Shown piece by piece: positions 1 through 10,888 of a stretch of 64,000 nucleotides of DNA. Source of the DNA: Membranipora membranacea (lineage: Eukaryota; Bryozoa; Gymnolaemata; Cheilostomatida; Membraniporidae); the NCBI GenBank assembly GCA_914767715.1, contig OU612069.1, positions 26,037,387-26,101,386 on the forward strand, in the 5' to 3' direction. Every line of letters starts with the position of its first letter. Within the stretch, counting starts at the first letter, position 1. The notes below the pieces were generated by a model. The model was not told the origin of the DNA and did no database searches. It saw nothing but the letters and a program-made list of their open reading frames with translations. The position numbers and the translations under genes were made by a program.

Positions 1-132
1 CGGTAGAGAACTGGTGCTACATCAATCTCAATCATGTAAAATGTCAAATATTTCACTCAAATCATTTTAGAAGAATCAAATATTTGTCATGATACAATTT
101 CTTCGTGTAATCAGAGAAAATCAATCAAAATG

Positions 133-138
133 TTTATT
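133..138 (-). terminator. candidate polyadenylation signal of the first ISG12-like gene
   Basis: AATAAA read on the minus strand, about 116 bases past the stop codon at 254-256. It is the nearest canonical signal downstream of the gene. The rest of 1-253 shows no other gene. Confidence 0.4.
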
Positions 139-253
139 CGCATTAACAAAATATATTAGAAAAATTGGCGTGTTAAGTACATTTGTTGTAATGGTATTAA
201 GAAACTCATATTTTTGCAGATTCTTGCTGCTGCGTTACATCAATCTAAAAAGC

Positions 254-1627
254 CTACTCCTTCTCCAAGTAACATGTTAGATCAAACAACTTGGCGACCA
301 CAAGTGGTACTGCTAGATGTGCAAAATAGGTACAGAGAGCTGCAACCATACCTGCTGGTGCCAGTCCTTGGGCCCCTGTCAACAGAAAGTAATAATTATT
401 CTTGTGTGTATGAGTAAATGACAATGTGAGAATGTTTGAGACTCAAGATTGGTAAATATTTGAAAAGAGATGATTATCCGAAAGTTTTATGCACCTGGAC
501 CTCTTGAACCAAGGTAAAATAATCAGTGCAGCGAGGTCTCCCTCACACAGATTGGCAACACTAATTTTCTTACCGAGACCTTGTAGAAATGCAAATAATC
601 CTCCTGCTTGGATAGGGCCCATAACTCCTTGAATCCAAGCAGCAAATCCACCTGCCGCTACACCACCAGGGAGGAATCCAAAGAGCCCTGGATGAATAAA
701 ATGGAACCATGACTTTTCTTCTGTTATTACCATTGTTCATCAATATTTCCTGCTGAATCTGCAGACCTGTTTCTTCACATTTCATCGGGTCATCATAGAG
801 AAGGACACTTTATTGTAACTTTTCCTGACCATGACCTAACAAACAATCTTGATTGTGATGCAGTTTATACAAGATGGGGATCATTTTTGTTTTTTTGCAG
901 TGCTGAATTTTGTGAAACAGATAAACCCATATGTGTCGTTGAATAAGGTCAACGTTTTATTTTGGGAATCTCAAATTGTAGCTTACCAAGTACTTGAGCA
1001 ATTATAAATCCAACGCCTTGAAACAGGAGCGCACCAGCTCCTCCTGCAACCCCTGCTGCCATTAAAGCAGCAGTCACCCCCGCCAATATCCAATATGTCC
1101 ACCGTCCTGCTATGCAAACTCTTTTATATCCTATAACGAACCACATTAACTATGCAGAAACGATTTATAAGAACTTCTAGTAGAAGTTCTAGAAGGTCTT
1201 ATAAATAATTTTTATCCACTCTCATATATGAGAATTGAGTATATAGCCTGGACCTGAAAAAAATCTTGTGGTTTCCCTCCAGTCTATGGATAATCCTTAC
1301 AGCAGCAATGCATGTGTATTCTGATTAATTAATAATTTTAAAGAGATTCGGTTCGAATTCAATAACTTGACGACTGTCCCTGGATTGGATGAATCCCAAA
1401 GTGGTGTGCTAAATGACCGAATTAATTATAGTATTAAACAATATTGGTTCTTTTGGTAGATAATCGTTGATATGGAATCTTATCACTAATGTATCCGTTA
1501 CATATCTCACCAATTACTCACCTGGGCACACTTTATCGCTCCAGCTACATTCTCCTGATGCCGATGTTGTTAATATTACCACCATAACCACCAGTACTAC
1601 CACAACAGTAGTGGATTTTAAAAACAT
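254..1627 (-). CDS. ISG12-like (IFI6/IFI27 family) small membrane protein, four coding exons, intact
   Basis: Minus-strand exons 1627-1522, 1130-987, 720-574 and 375-254 join in frame (phase 1 at each junction) into 172 residues ending in TAG. Exon 1 gives a hydrophobic signal sequence followed by a Cys/Trp segment (CSWSDKVCPG). Exon 2 gives a Gly/Ala helix (TAALMAAGVAGGAGALLFQG). Exon 3 carries the family hallmark, GFLPGGVAAGGFAAW then AGGLFAFLQGLG. Exon 4 adds a second hydrophobic stretch and ends CYLEKE. ISG12 proteins are small hydrophobic proteins of ER or mitochondrial membranes, interferon-induced in vertebrates. The signal sequence here suggests the secretory pathway (inference). Introns 1, 2 and 3 use GTGAGT, GTAAGC and GTAAGA donors. 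The exon 3 acceptor (AACAG at 725-721) lacks a pyrimidine tract and is the weakest part of the model. Exon 3 alone has an ATG at 733, so a shorter form without the signal is possible. Confidence 0.8.
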
Positions 1628-1880
1628 GATGTTGTGTGCCTGTGTGTGTGTGTGTGATCCCTGTAAACGACCCGAGATGATCAGTCAGTCCTATGATAAC
1701 AAAAAGATGTGGTGGGAATGAATTGTTCGATATCTTCCTTTTAACTTAACCTTTAAATGCCTGAAGTGCACATAACGTGACTTCATGATGTCAATGCTCA
1801 ATCAACTTCTACTTCATCACTGATGCTTTACTTGCCTTAGCCGTCAAGTTGCTCCTTCATTAATGCATCACATAAGGGTA
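1628..1880 (-). promoter_or_regulatory. upstream region of ISG12-like gene A with candidate 5' UTR exon
   Basis: A TTTACAG acceptor-like site lies just upstream of the ATG, beside a short CA/TG repeat (about 1635-1657). A block near 1830-1865 reads GAAGGAGCAACTTGACGGCT on the minus strand. Related blocks lie at about 21.61-21.65 kb (copy B) and, more diverged, 14.85-14.88 kb (copy D). In A and B the block is followed by a GT dinucleotide. I infer a non-coding first exon shared by the family. No TATA box or interferon-response element is evident. Confidence 0.4.
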
Positions 1881-3271
1881 ATGGGCATATCTGTTATTCT
1901 ATATATTTTTTATAACTTAGAACATGATCATTATTTTGAAGCAGATTGTGTAACTGATTCGTATTGTTAACAATAACGCTGCGCTGCCAAGTTGACAAAG
2001 GATTTTTGTGTTTTTTTGTCAATCTCAGATAATGGTCCTTATCTCTCCGATCAATATATTGGACATAATATATTGTGGCGAATCAATTTTTCAATTAACT
2101 TATAACATTGATGGATGATTGCATAAACTTCTATTGTGTTGTTATGTCAAACTGAGATTATAGGCCTTTTGTATATATTTTTGATTGTCGGCAAATACGT
2201 TATTATTTTAAGTTCGTTGCAGGTTAACTGTCATTTGAAAAGATTACGGGTAATTGAGTACCTAACAGATGACCAAAGACTTTTCAATTTATTGGGTTTG
2301 TTATGTGAGAAAGTGATTCGTTGTTGTCCTCCCTCTTTCAACGAGGAGACAACTTGTCTGTCCATATTAAGGCTTGAATTAATTCTAACGATGTTTATAC
2401 AACATTGAAAATAAGCTGTATCTCAGACCCCAATAATAGGAGACATTTGTATATCATCGCATGCCACACTGTCTCATCTCGAAAGCCATTATAACATATA
2501 GCTATTTGCACTTGGAATCAAACCGAGCATCGTTGTTCTAGGTCTAGCTTCTTTATTTTGTGATGGTTGCGAACGCCGTTAAGAGCTGGCTGTACATAAT
2601 AGCTGACAAATATCCCCTATAATGGTGTGGAAATCCAAATATCCAAATCCAATATCCAAATCCAATATAGCTAGTTTAGCCTCAAACGTCCAAATATCTC
2701 AAGATGTAAAGCCATAATCCATCAATAGTTGCTTCGATTAAAATCTAGACAATCTTCTGCTGTTCATCATGCTGACAACAAATATTTGATTGACAGCTTA
2801 CTGAATTTCTGAATTGTGGTAGGAACATTTTGTCCTAAATCAGTGAAAATTGGTCTTATTATCTGTTACAGTAAAAGACCAAATTGGTATATTAAATTGA
2901 AAATTTTAGTTCCTGAATTATTGGGGTCAGAAATGGCCCTATTACTATTTCAAAAATCAATTTTAAGACTCGAAGACAGGAGGCCTAAAACCAATTATAG
3001 TTTTACTAAAATGTCATTCCTCCAGTTAGTGTGATGCCTCCTCCATATGGTGAAAGCATAAACTTATCGAATACCTCAAAAACAAGGCATAGAGGGCTCA
3101 TTTTAAAATTGGCACTTATTGCCCCAACGTCAAGTAAATGAGAGGTTTCAACTATGAAAATAACTACTAGACATGATCACCAATACAGTACTAAAAACTT
3201 TTACAAAGCAATATATCACGTTATAAATCTAGCATTATTTACACAGAGTTAGGATGTTTAGAATCACTTAC
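1881..3271. other. no gene seen; AT-rich intergenic DNA with short repeats
   Basis: No supported exon. It contains a hairpin-forming motif GTTGTC...GACAAC at 2323-2352, related to motifs at 15.47, 22.13 and 25.4 kb, and a short tandem of ATCCAAAT-like units around 2630-2685. The open frame at 2136-2408 has no homologue I recognise. Confidence 0.5.
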
Positions 3272-3330
3272 CTTGCAACTGTTGAACCGACTCACAGCAG
3301 TCCGTTTGTTTGATTCAGTTTCTGCAGCTC
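3272..3330 (-). other. exon-like block, copy 1 of a duplicated pair
   Basis: A 59-base block on the minus strand is bounded by ATTATAG and by AAG|GTAAGTG, a good acceptor and donor. One frame encodes TAVSRFNSCK at its 3' end. Another frame, phase 0, reads ELQKLNQTNGLL and then stops. A diverged copy with the same boundaries lies at 5042-5096. Flanking sequence is also duplicated (about 3.83-3.95 kb resembles 5.27-5.37 kb). I do not recognise the protein. It may be a coding exon, an untranslated exon or a relic. Confidence 0.4.
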
Positions 3331-3462
3331 CTATAATATTGAAAAAAGAGGTATTATAGGACAACTCAAGCCAGTATGATAAAAGCCTTTTAGTAAGACA
3401 TTAGGCATAAGCTAGTCTGAGCCCACCCCCTGCCTGTCCGCCGGCCCCGCAAAACGGGTCAA

Positions 3463-3537
3463 TAAGCCAGCATGCGTTGTGGAAAGTAACGTGATTATTA
3501 ATAATAAATTCTCTTTCCAAAGTGCATGCCAGGCTTT
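3463..3537. repeat. imperfect inverted repeat with AT-rich centre
   Basis: Arms of about 24 bases, TAAGCC.GCATGC...GGAAAG and its reverse complement CTTTCC...GCATGCC.GGCTT, flank an AT-rich spacer of about 26 bases. This could be a miniature foldback element or a cruciform-forming site. No coding sequence overlaps it. Confidence 0.6.
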
Positions 3538-4257
3538 TGCCCATCATAACATAGAAGATTTATTAATTAAAATTTTAGGTATTTTGTTTAAAAATTTCTA
3601 TTCTTGTCAGCACAAATTTGAAATATCAACACAATAGGTTTGTTGGTAATATTGATGTAATAACTGTGTAATGAATACTCGTCAATCAAATGTTTTGTTT
3701 TACGCTCATTTTTCGCTTGCTGGATATTTCTTCATGCATTTAGGCATTTGAGCCATTTTTAGTGTTTACACTAAAACTAAGATCCTTGTATCAAATACCC
3801 TTCAATCAATCACTTAATCAATGTAGGATATGTTTTGACAGTTAGGGCCCTGTTCACTGTTTACACAAGACTAGAAATGTGTTGTCTCTTAGCAACAAAA
3901 AGCAACACAATCTTGGTTTCAGAGCAGACATAGATTATCCGTTTGGAGGAAACTCCCCCCTGTGAAACAATGTAAAACAGAGGATGTGAAATCACAAGTC
4001 CTTGTTCCAGGGAAATCATTTCGCTACACGTTCAGCGTGGAATGAAAAAACCTTTACATTTCCCGATAAATTATAATTCATTATAAGAAATTGTCTTTTC
4101 TTATCTCCAAATCGCCTTAAAGTCAAAAGGGACCAACAACATGAATTTATATGTGTCGACAATTCCATGTACCGGTAGAAGACAATTACAAGACTTTGCA
4201 ACATCTCTAATATCACTATCCCCAGCTAATAATCATCATAATTGGGGTTACGGAAAG

Positions 4258-4301
4258 CTGTGGCCACTGCGGCCACTGCAACCACCACGGCCACTGCGGC
4301 T
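4258..4301. repeat. short GGCCACTGC minisatellite
   Basis: Three copies of the nine-base unit GGCCACTGC, interrupted by a CAACCACCA-type variant. It is GC-rich against AT-rich surroundings. The rest of 3.54-5.04 kb holds no exon I can support. Confidence 0.6.
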
Positions 4302-5041
4302 TTGACCTATTAACAAAGTTGTGTCACCTTAGATTGCAGCATATAATAAAAGTAATATTGATGTCCATCACTGCCGAAAATTCCTGCACCTCATAGGAAG
4401 TGCCAATGCAGATATTTGCAGCAATACCAATTAATTAGTCCAATCCCGCTAGCACTTTCAATCTTTATCAGCAGGAAGCATTATAAGAATGCATCAAAAC
4501 TTTGGGCTTTGACTTTCTCTTCCTGGGACTGGCAGTGCATTGTAATTGTTTCGTACCAAGGAGGCATTAGTTACCAGTGATAGTCAACGTCAGGTTATGA
4601 ATTTAAGTATCCAGCATACATTGTGACATAGACACCGTCTTACTATTGGACAATAATGACGTCACCAGTAAGTGTGTTCAATTTCATACCCTGATTTTGA
4701 AGATTAGTTTGTGCAACTTGTTTGCCCATTGGATGACAATTCTGCGATTAGCCTTAGTTAGTTATCTTGGAGATATAAAGAATTCGATGATTTTACCTTA
4801 GTGGCAGCAGTAGTTTAAGCTAACATAATTTTCAGCAACAATTTGAAGAGTGTTGAGTAATGTTAGCTTGCCATAAGTTTCACCATTTCAAGCATGTGAA
4901 AATTGTTGAACGTTTATTCCTGTGAATACTTTACTTGTTTTAACTGTGCTTCCGAAATACCGACAGACAATGACAATCCAAATTTTATAAAATCCCGAAA
5001 CAAACATTATTTGCCTTGGGAGTTGGAACGCTCGGACTTAC

Positions 5042-5096
5042 CTCAAAACCGTTGAACCGGCTCACAGCAGACTGATGGATGTAGTTTCTACTGCTC
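5042..5096 (-). other. exon-like block, copy 2 of a duplicated pair
   Basis: A 55-base block bounded by TTTTGCAG and GAG|GTAAGTC on the minus strand. It is similar to 3272-3330 but four bases shorter, so the two copies are in different reading phases. The open frame encodes HQSAVSRFNGFE at its end, sharing AVSRFN with copy 1. Alternative exon, relic exon or untranslated exon are all possible. Confidence 0.4.
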
Positions 5097-5368
5097 CTGC
5101 AAAAGTATTGTGTTATAAAAGGCTTTGGCATACCTTAATATACATTTCATTCAAATTTATTTGAGCCTTAAAATCTTACGCATTGTAGCAAGTAATAAGT
5201 AATCAATATCTCTTGTTTTGTTAAAGATCAGACACATAATAGGCCTATTGAGACAACTTTAAAAAACTGTACAGGTTAGATGTAATACAAAACTAAGCTT
5301 TTGTTGTTTCTTAGCAAGATAAAATAACACAATCATGGTTTCAAAGCACAGACATAGAATGCACTGAC

Positions 5369-5382
5369 GGGGGGGGGGGGGG
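5369..5382. repeat. poly-G tract
   Basis: Fourteen consecutive G followed by AGAGGGGG. Such a run could form a quadruplex and is prone to slippage and assembly error. Confidence 0.8.
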
Positions 5383-5790
5383 AGAGGGGGATTCTCCTTC
5401 TAGTGACTTAATCAATAAATCAATATCACCATCCCAAACTCATAGCAGGGCCATATTTTAGGAAATATGCTAGGGGAGGCAAAATTGCAGGAGGGGTGCT
5501 GTAAGCTCCTCCCCAAGCATTAATTAGCAAATCGAAATTCCAGAGGAGCTGATTCTGACATGGATTATTCAATTATAGTGTATTTGTTTTTCTAGGGGAG
5601 GCAGTGCCTTTCTGCCTCCTCTAGAACAACGGGCCTGCATAATGAGCCCCTGTTGGGACATTGTGATAATAAATAATTATGTACTTCAGTTCTCACTCCA
5701 GATTACTACTCATCATACATGCAGCTGTAAATACCTCTTTCCAAAATACTAAAATGTTTAAGGTCGCCATCGGATTTACCTTACAATTAC

Positions 5791-5829
5791 CTGTTTGAGG
5801 TTGCCATCGGATGAGTAGAGTGACTGCCG
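5791..5829 (-). other. weak candidate exon
   Basis: The minus strand shows GTGCTGCAG before and CAG|GTAATTG after a 39-base stretch that is open in phase 0 (RQSLYSSDGNLKQ). All three frames are open here, and about 20 bases are directly repeated just beyond (the ATCCGATGGC unit), so coding status is uncertain. Confidence 0.2.
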
Positions 5830-5904
5830 CTGCAGCACTGGCCTCGTAAAAAATTGTACCATCTACGATTACCGCCTATAAGGACCAAGCACTGGCACCG
5901 GGCA

Positions 5905-5990
5905 GGCGGGAGTCGTAGTGGTTAGGATTTGAGCTAGACAATCTGAGGGTTGCTGGTTCGATTCTTAGTCACTAGCCATGCTGCTAATGG
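5905..5990 (+). mobile_element. tRNA-derived SINE relic
   Basis: Pol III-like A box (TAGTGGTTAGG) and B box (GGTTCGATTC) are spaced as in a tRNA, but the stems do not form a full cloverleaf. This is a SINE head or tRNA pseudogene. Confidence 0.5.
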
Positions 5991-6764
5991 AGGTGAGCTC
6001 TCCTTACATTAGCCTAACTTGCCCACCCCTACCTTGTCACATTAACCTATGCCAAGGAACCTACGCGACTTCTGACAATTTTCTGTGCTGCATTGCAAGA
6101 TGCAGTCATCGTATGAATTGACATCCTTAAATAATATAAATAGAAATACTTTCTTTATGTCTGGCTATGTTGTATGAACTTTGATTCACATGGATATAAG
6201 ACATAATAAAATAATCTGTCTATTGCTGCCGATGATTTCTCCACCTACCATAGAGGCGTAGCCTAGGAAGAGGTGCTTAGTTTTATTTGGTAACCAATTA
6301 ATAATCACCAACCTTCATCCGCAGCAATCTTATTCCAAAATGAAGTGTTGGCAAAATGCTTCATGTTACAAGGCAAGAGCCGTGATGACAAGTGACCTTA
6401 TACTTGTACTAACAGCATGCGGGGAGGGGGAGGTCTTATATTATTTTGAGTACATATACCGCAGTGAGTTTTTTCTCTTGGAAGTCGCATGGCATTGTGA
6501 AGGGAACAGAAAATCAGTTATATGATATCAGTGCTGCCATGACCAGTGCTATGTAAAGGATATTGACAATTGATAGTCAATGTAAAATATCATACACAGT
6601 AGCTCTCAACTGTGTTTGTGACCTTATATACCCTATAGGAGTTTAGTTTTCGCGGCATTTAGGATTCGCTTTTCGCGTTTTTGCCTAACTAGCAAAATTT
6701 TATGATAGCGGAAATTACTTCCTAAGCAATGCTAAATACCAGGGCAGGCAACAAGAAGAAGGCT

Positions 6765-6845
6765 TGGAGCCCATGAGTGGACTCGTGGGCCTGAGACCTT
6801 GTGCACTACAGTCCACGACCCTAACCACTATGCTATGTATTTTAT
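6765..6845 (-). mobile_element. tRNA-derived SINE relic (antisense)
   Basis: On the minus strand an A-box-like ATAGTGGTTAGGG precedes a degenerate B box (GGTCTCAGGCC). It resembles the heads at 5.9 and 18.6 kb. Between here and 8.5 kb I see no supported gene. Confidence 0.35.
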
Positions 6846-8526
6846 GTGACAATATAGGAAATAGAGACTATACCATCATAAAACATATAGCTATTAGTCA
6901 TGCTTTTGCTGTTATGAATGGCTTACAATAACACTACATAAAGCTTTCTTCAGACAGCTATAATTCGATAAATACTTGACAGAATTTGATGAAACTTGGT
7001 CTCAACATAGTTCATTATGTCTAGATGATATATTACAAACTGAATCAAAGTTAACATGTACTATTAGCTAATTGCACTAGTGATTAGTGGATGAATATCC
7101 ATCATTCTTTTGAATTGTGATATCTGAAGATAGTGTAGGAGTAACACATCGACTTATGAAGTCGTTATGTAAATCCATTTCAAGCGCTCTTTTCGACTCG
7201 ACCCGACTCGCACCCGAATTTAGGGAAATTTCAGTGGCTCGGCTCATTTTCATTTTTGCTGGCTCAATACAACACTATTACTGGCTGAAATATTTAGTTT
7301 GCTAACCTCCAAGGAACATCTAGAGCTGGAGTCCATATATTCTGGTAAACATGGAAACCTCTTAATACACAATAGAACACAAACATGATGATGTTGTTGG
7401 TGAAAAGAATTGAAATGATGGATGGTCTGCACAGAACAGTCAGTAAAGCTAGGTAAAAGGGTTACAGTGGAAGCGTCTGCTGTGTCTAGATATTTTCTAT
7501 GTCTATTTTAGAAGTAGCCCTAAATCTCTCTTTACAACAAATATTTAGGGTGGGTGCTGTCAAAACCCGATAAACACCGCTCAGTTTCATAAACAATGTA
7601 CAATTATACAGGAATACATCTTACTTACGCATGCAAGGTAGTGTGGTGTAGTGGTCTAAGTGGGGCTCGGGGATAAACTTCTCGGTGAGAGTGGTGAAAA
7701 GGGGGAGGAGAAAAGAGAAAAAAGGGAGGGGCAAAGGAAAAAAATAAGAAGAAGTTGTTCTCTCATTTTACGTGTCATGACAACTTCTGGGTTATTTTAT
7801 AGTTTTTTTTATAGTTATAAAAGATAACCTTGCGCATAGAGAGAGGTATACAACGAGCAATAGAAACGCTTTTTCAATTTGCAGATGAGGATTAATTGCC
7901 TTATGAGTCATCTAAACAATTGATTTTTACATGGCTGGCAAAGAAATTCTTAGCAGTGAACTATTTGACCAGGTTGTTAATGACTTGATAGTCGCCAATA
8001 AAGGTTAGCTACGGCCCGCAACACTTTTTGTTCATCATTTTATATAGAGTAATCCTGTGTGTTAGCTAGTAATGTCCATTTAGATACCTATGCTGCGACT
8101 TAATCAGCGATATAACAGAAACGGTATTATTTGCCAATTCAAGGAAAGAGTTTTATTTTGCGAAAGGTATGGGTACAAAGCTTGTAAGATAGGTTATATT
8201 GTATTTAATAAGATACAAATTTAAGCAGATGATTTCTCAAAATTAAAACTATAGCACCTCGATGTTGACCTCAATGTCCTCAACAAAAAAATTAATCCTT
8301 TTATTCAGCCTGTTGCTACTAAAACATGAGAGTCAAGTAAAAAAAACACTAGAATATATCAAGCACAGCGCTGTGTACAGGTCAGAAGACAGTCATAGGA
8401 AAATCCTTAGTAGGTATTTACATAATATGTATGTCGACGTCATGTTGACCTTACAATACCTCATTGCACGCTGAATGCAGAACTTGAGGCTAATATTAAG
8501 ATGGTTGAGACTGCAGCTCAGCTCGT

Positions 8527-8691
8527 ATGGCCGTACGAATGCGGACAAGATTTGTTGAAGTGTTCTTTGCAGCAGGTGATGAGTTGGCAGCGTGCAGTCA
8601 ACATATGAGATATGACAGCGTGGCAGTCTGGATCTGTGCAGCAAGACTCTCACTACACCTGCAAGAGGAGAATGTTTATATTATGCAATAA
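8527..8691 (+). CDS. unassigned small open frame (54 codons)
   Basis: Starts at ATG 8527 and ends in TAA at 8689-8691. The frame is open further upstream past a CTGCAG. The composition is protein-like, with a hydrophobic middle (SVAVWICAARLSLHLQ). Other frames and the opposite strand are also open over part of this stretch, so this may be chance. No family recognised. Confidence 0.2.
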   Translation: MAVRMRTRFVEVFFAAGDELAACSQHMRYDSVAVWICAARLSLHLQEENVYIMQ

Positions 8692-9165
8692 GGGCAATGT
8701 GAAAGTATCTGATCGAACAAAAGATGCTTTTTCCAATGTATCACATCGGCAAAATTGTCTTTTGTCTGATCAGATGTGATCCTGTCAGGTTTGGTAGTTT
8801 TTGCATGAGCTTTGCGATTTTACGTTGTGATTGCACAAATGAATTGAATCAGCTGCTGTGATGGTTGCCTCAGTGCCACGTTAGAATGAAAACTATTCAA
8901 AGTGTCTAAACATCTAGCATTGACTAGTACCGTAGAGGAGTAAATATTTTCTTGAATTAAATTTAGCTAGATGAGTTAATGTTAGCTAGTACTCAATTCT
9001 AGCTAATTTGAGCTTATTCAAGTAGCCTATGTGCGGAAAGGCGCACTTCTCCTACTCTTCTAAGGTATGATGTAGTTCCTCAGAACAAACACTAATAAAC
9101 TTTGGGCCTACTTTGCTTTAAGAAAACAACATACCATCTGCAAAGAGTTGATGGATGTTAACAGG

Positions 9166-10354
9166 TCATGTAACAGAGTAGACATCAAATTCTTCACCGC
9201 CTAAGTGATCCTATCGTTCCTTGCATCATCAAGGAAACTAGATATAAACAGAAAGCAAACACCAGTTAATTATTCAGTATATTGTCCTTTCGTTTGTACA
9301 ACGCTAAATAAATCCATGACCTCTCTGCCCAAAATATTAAGCCGCATTTACACATGAGGTTGAAATGGTCAAATATTACTATGTCATGAGTGTCAGCGGA
9401 AAAGACTTAACCAGAGAGATGGATCATAGAAGAGAATAATAATTGCGTGCATCCACCTTGTCGCCAATGAGCCATAATTTGCATATAATATTGATTATGT
9501 CATTGTCTCACGATCGGCAAGATGACATACCAATTACCTGTATTAGATGAGGCTTGTAACAATTAAGGTTAGGGTGTTATAATCTCAAGCCAATCTGTGG
9601 CCATGTAGGCTTGCTAGACTAGTCACAAGACATAGGGCTTCCTGTTACCAATTCAACTGACAAAAACACTGGTAATGCATATTATACATCTGATTAGGCT
9701 TAGGCTACTTACGCTTAGCGGAGGGTGCTATCTTCTCTAGATCAGTCATTTCTGCATTGAACCATGTCTTCCTCTGAATAGCATCCGGGTCTTCAACTTA
9801 ACTGCTGGCAGCCTTGACCCAAAAAGTACATCCAGAAATAAGGATTGTGTACCTACAAGATCATACAATGTAAATCTGAGCATGAGAAAGATTACGTAAA
9901 TACTCAACTGATCGCTGGATCAGGAGCTCTTTCAATGAGAATGAGCACTAACTACGCTAGTCAACATGTTGCCATCACTTCGCTTTAATCCTTTACTGTC
10001 GTTCAGTTCCATAGACAGGGCTGACTGAGGTAACTCAGTCCACCAGCAAGGAATCAATCAATCAATTATTGGAGATAAAAACTAAGCTACTACCCACCTA
10101 AGTAACCTGTCTTGACAAGCTTGTCAAAGATTGACAAAGCTTGTCAAGACAGGCTACCACCTAAGCAGCTATCCATCCCTTTAACTCCTTGCTAAGAGTA
10201 AGTGTACTCGACTTTTATGACTAGTACTAACTACTCTAGTAAAAAAATACTCACATCATCATCTTTCTTTGGTTCAAAACTAACCAGTCTTCTTCTCATC
10301 ATCAGGCCAGATGTTTTTATACAGTCCAGTCCTGTCAGTCTTCAACCAACTCAT
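9166..10354 (-). CDS. small three-exon gene, about 62 residues, function unknown
   Basis: Reconstructed from splice sites. Exon 1 is 10354-10285 (ATG to a GTTAGT donor), exon 2 is 9796-9713 (acceptor TTAAG, donor GTAAGTAG) and exon 3 is 9200-9166 (acceptor CACTTAG, stop TGA). All junctions are phase 1 and the joined frame stays open: MSWLKTDRTGLYKNIWPDDE at the start, KTWFNAEMTDLEKIAPSAKR in the middle, GEEFDVYSVT at the end. The product is short, strongly charged, and has no signal peptide or membrane segment. I do not recognise the family. Both introns are several hundred bases, normal for this window. A second open reading of exon 3 (AVKNLMSTLL...) with a GTATGT donor at its end leaves room for a longer 3' structure. 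The exon 2 acceptor has a poor pyrimidine tract. Exon 1 with its neighbouring frame is the least certain choice of start. Confidence 0.55.
10106..10153. repeat. near-perfect 48-base palindrome (hairpin)
   Basis: Seventeen-base arms CCTGTCTTGACAAGCTT and AAGCTTGTCAAGACAGG are exact reverse complements. The centre adds GTCAA/TTGAC with a three-base loop and one bulged A, giving about 22 paired bases. Short direct repeats TACC(C)ACCTAAG at 10091-10102 and 10155-10165 flank it, which looks like a target duplication or foldback insertion. It lies in intron 1 of the small gene 9166-10354. Confidence 0.8.
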
Positions 10355-10802
10355 ATAAGTAAAACATACAGCTAAGCTTATTATGTCTCATCATAAAAAG
10401 AGTATAAGGAATTTGTCCAGTGCTTGCTCACTTTCAGTCTCTACTCTCTTGTCAAAACCACTCGGTTTGCTTCATAATAGTTGAGCAGGAATGTAATTTG
10501 GAGGATAGTGAGGGATTTATGTAGTTTTCAATAACAATTCAACTTGAAAAATTGTTTTAATAATTTACAATTCATGTTTCATTGGAAATTTTGAGAATTG
10601 AGAACAAATAAAAATTGAGAAAATGCGAGACAATGTATTGAAGGGATATATTTTCTCAATTTTTAGATAGTAGAGTTGTCTACTCTGGCAGGATTCTCAA
10701 TTTTCTCAATTATTCTCAATTTTAGGTGAAAGTATAGTGGATCTCTGGGCGGCGTCTGCCAGTGGCGTATATTAGCACTCACGGCCCACGGAATTCCGTG
10801 AG

Positions 10803-10888
10803 TGGCTGAATAGCTCAGTGTGTAGAGCGTCCGCCTTATAATCACTATGAGATTGAGATTGTTGTGGGTTTGAATCCCATCTCGGTCA
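10803..10888 (+). mobile_element. tRNA-like sequence with T-run, tRNA-derived SINE or tRNA pseudogene
   Basis: Acceptor-like ends (GGCTGAA / CTCGGTC), a paired D arm (GCTC/GAGC) and a paired T arm (GTGGG TTTGAAT CCCAT) are present, followed by a run of nine T that could terminate Pol III. The anticodon region (CTTATAA) lacks a matching 3' stem and carries about ten extra bases, so it is not a standard tRNA. The antisense translation gives the well-known artefact DGIQTHN...LYTLSYSATHG. Confidence 0.55.

Noticed and set aside
570-785. Second open frame over ISG12 exon 3
   Set aside because: It overlaps the ISG12 hallmark frame and is a shifted reading of the same exon.
10803-10888. A functional tRNA-Ile(UAU) gene
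   Set aside because: The loop could present UAU, but the 3' half of the anticodon stem does not pair and there are extra bases without a clear intron.
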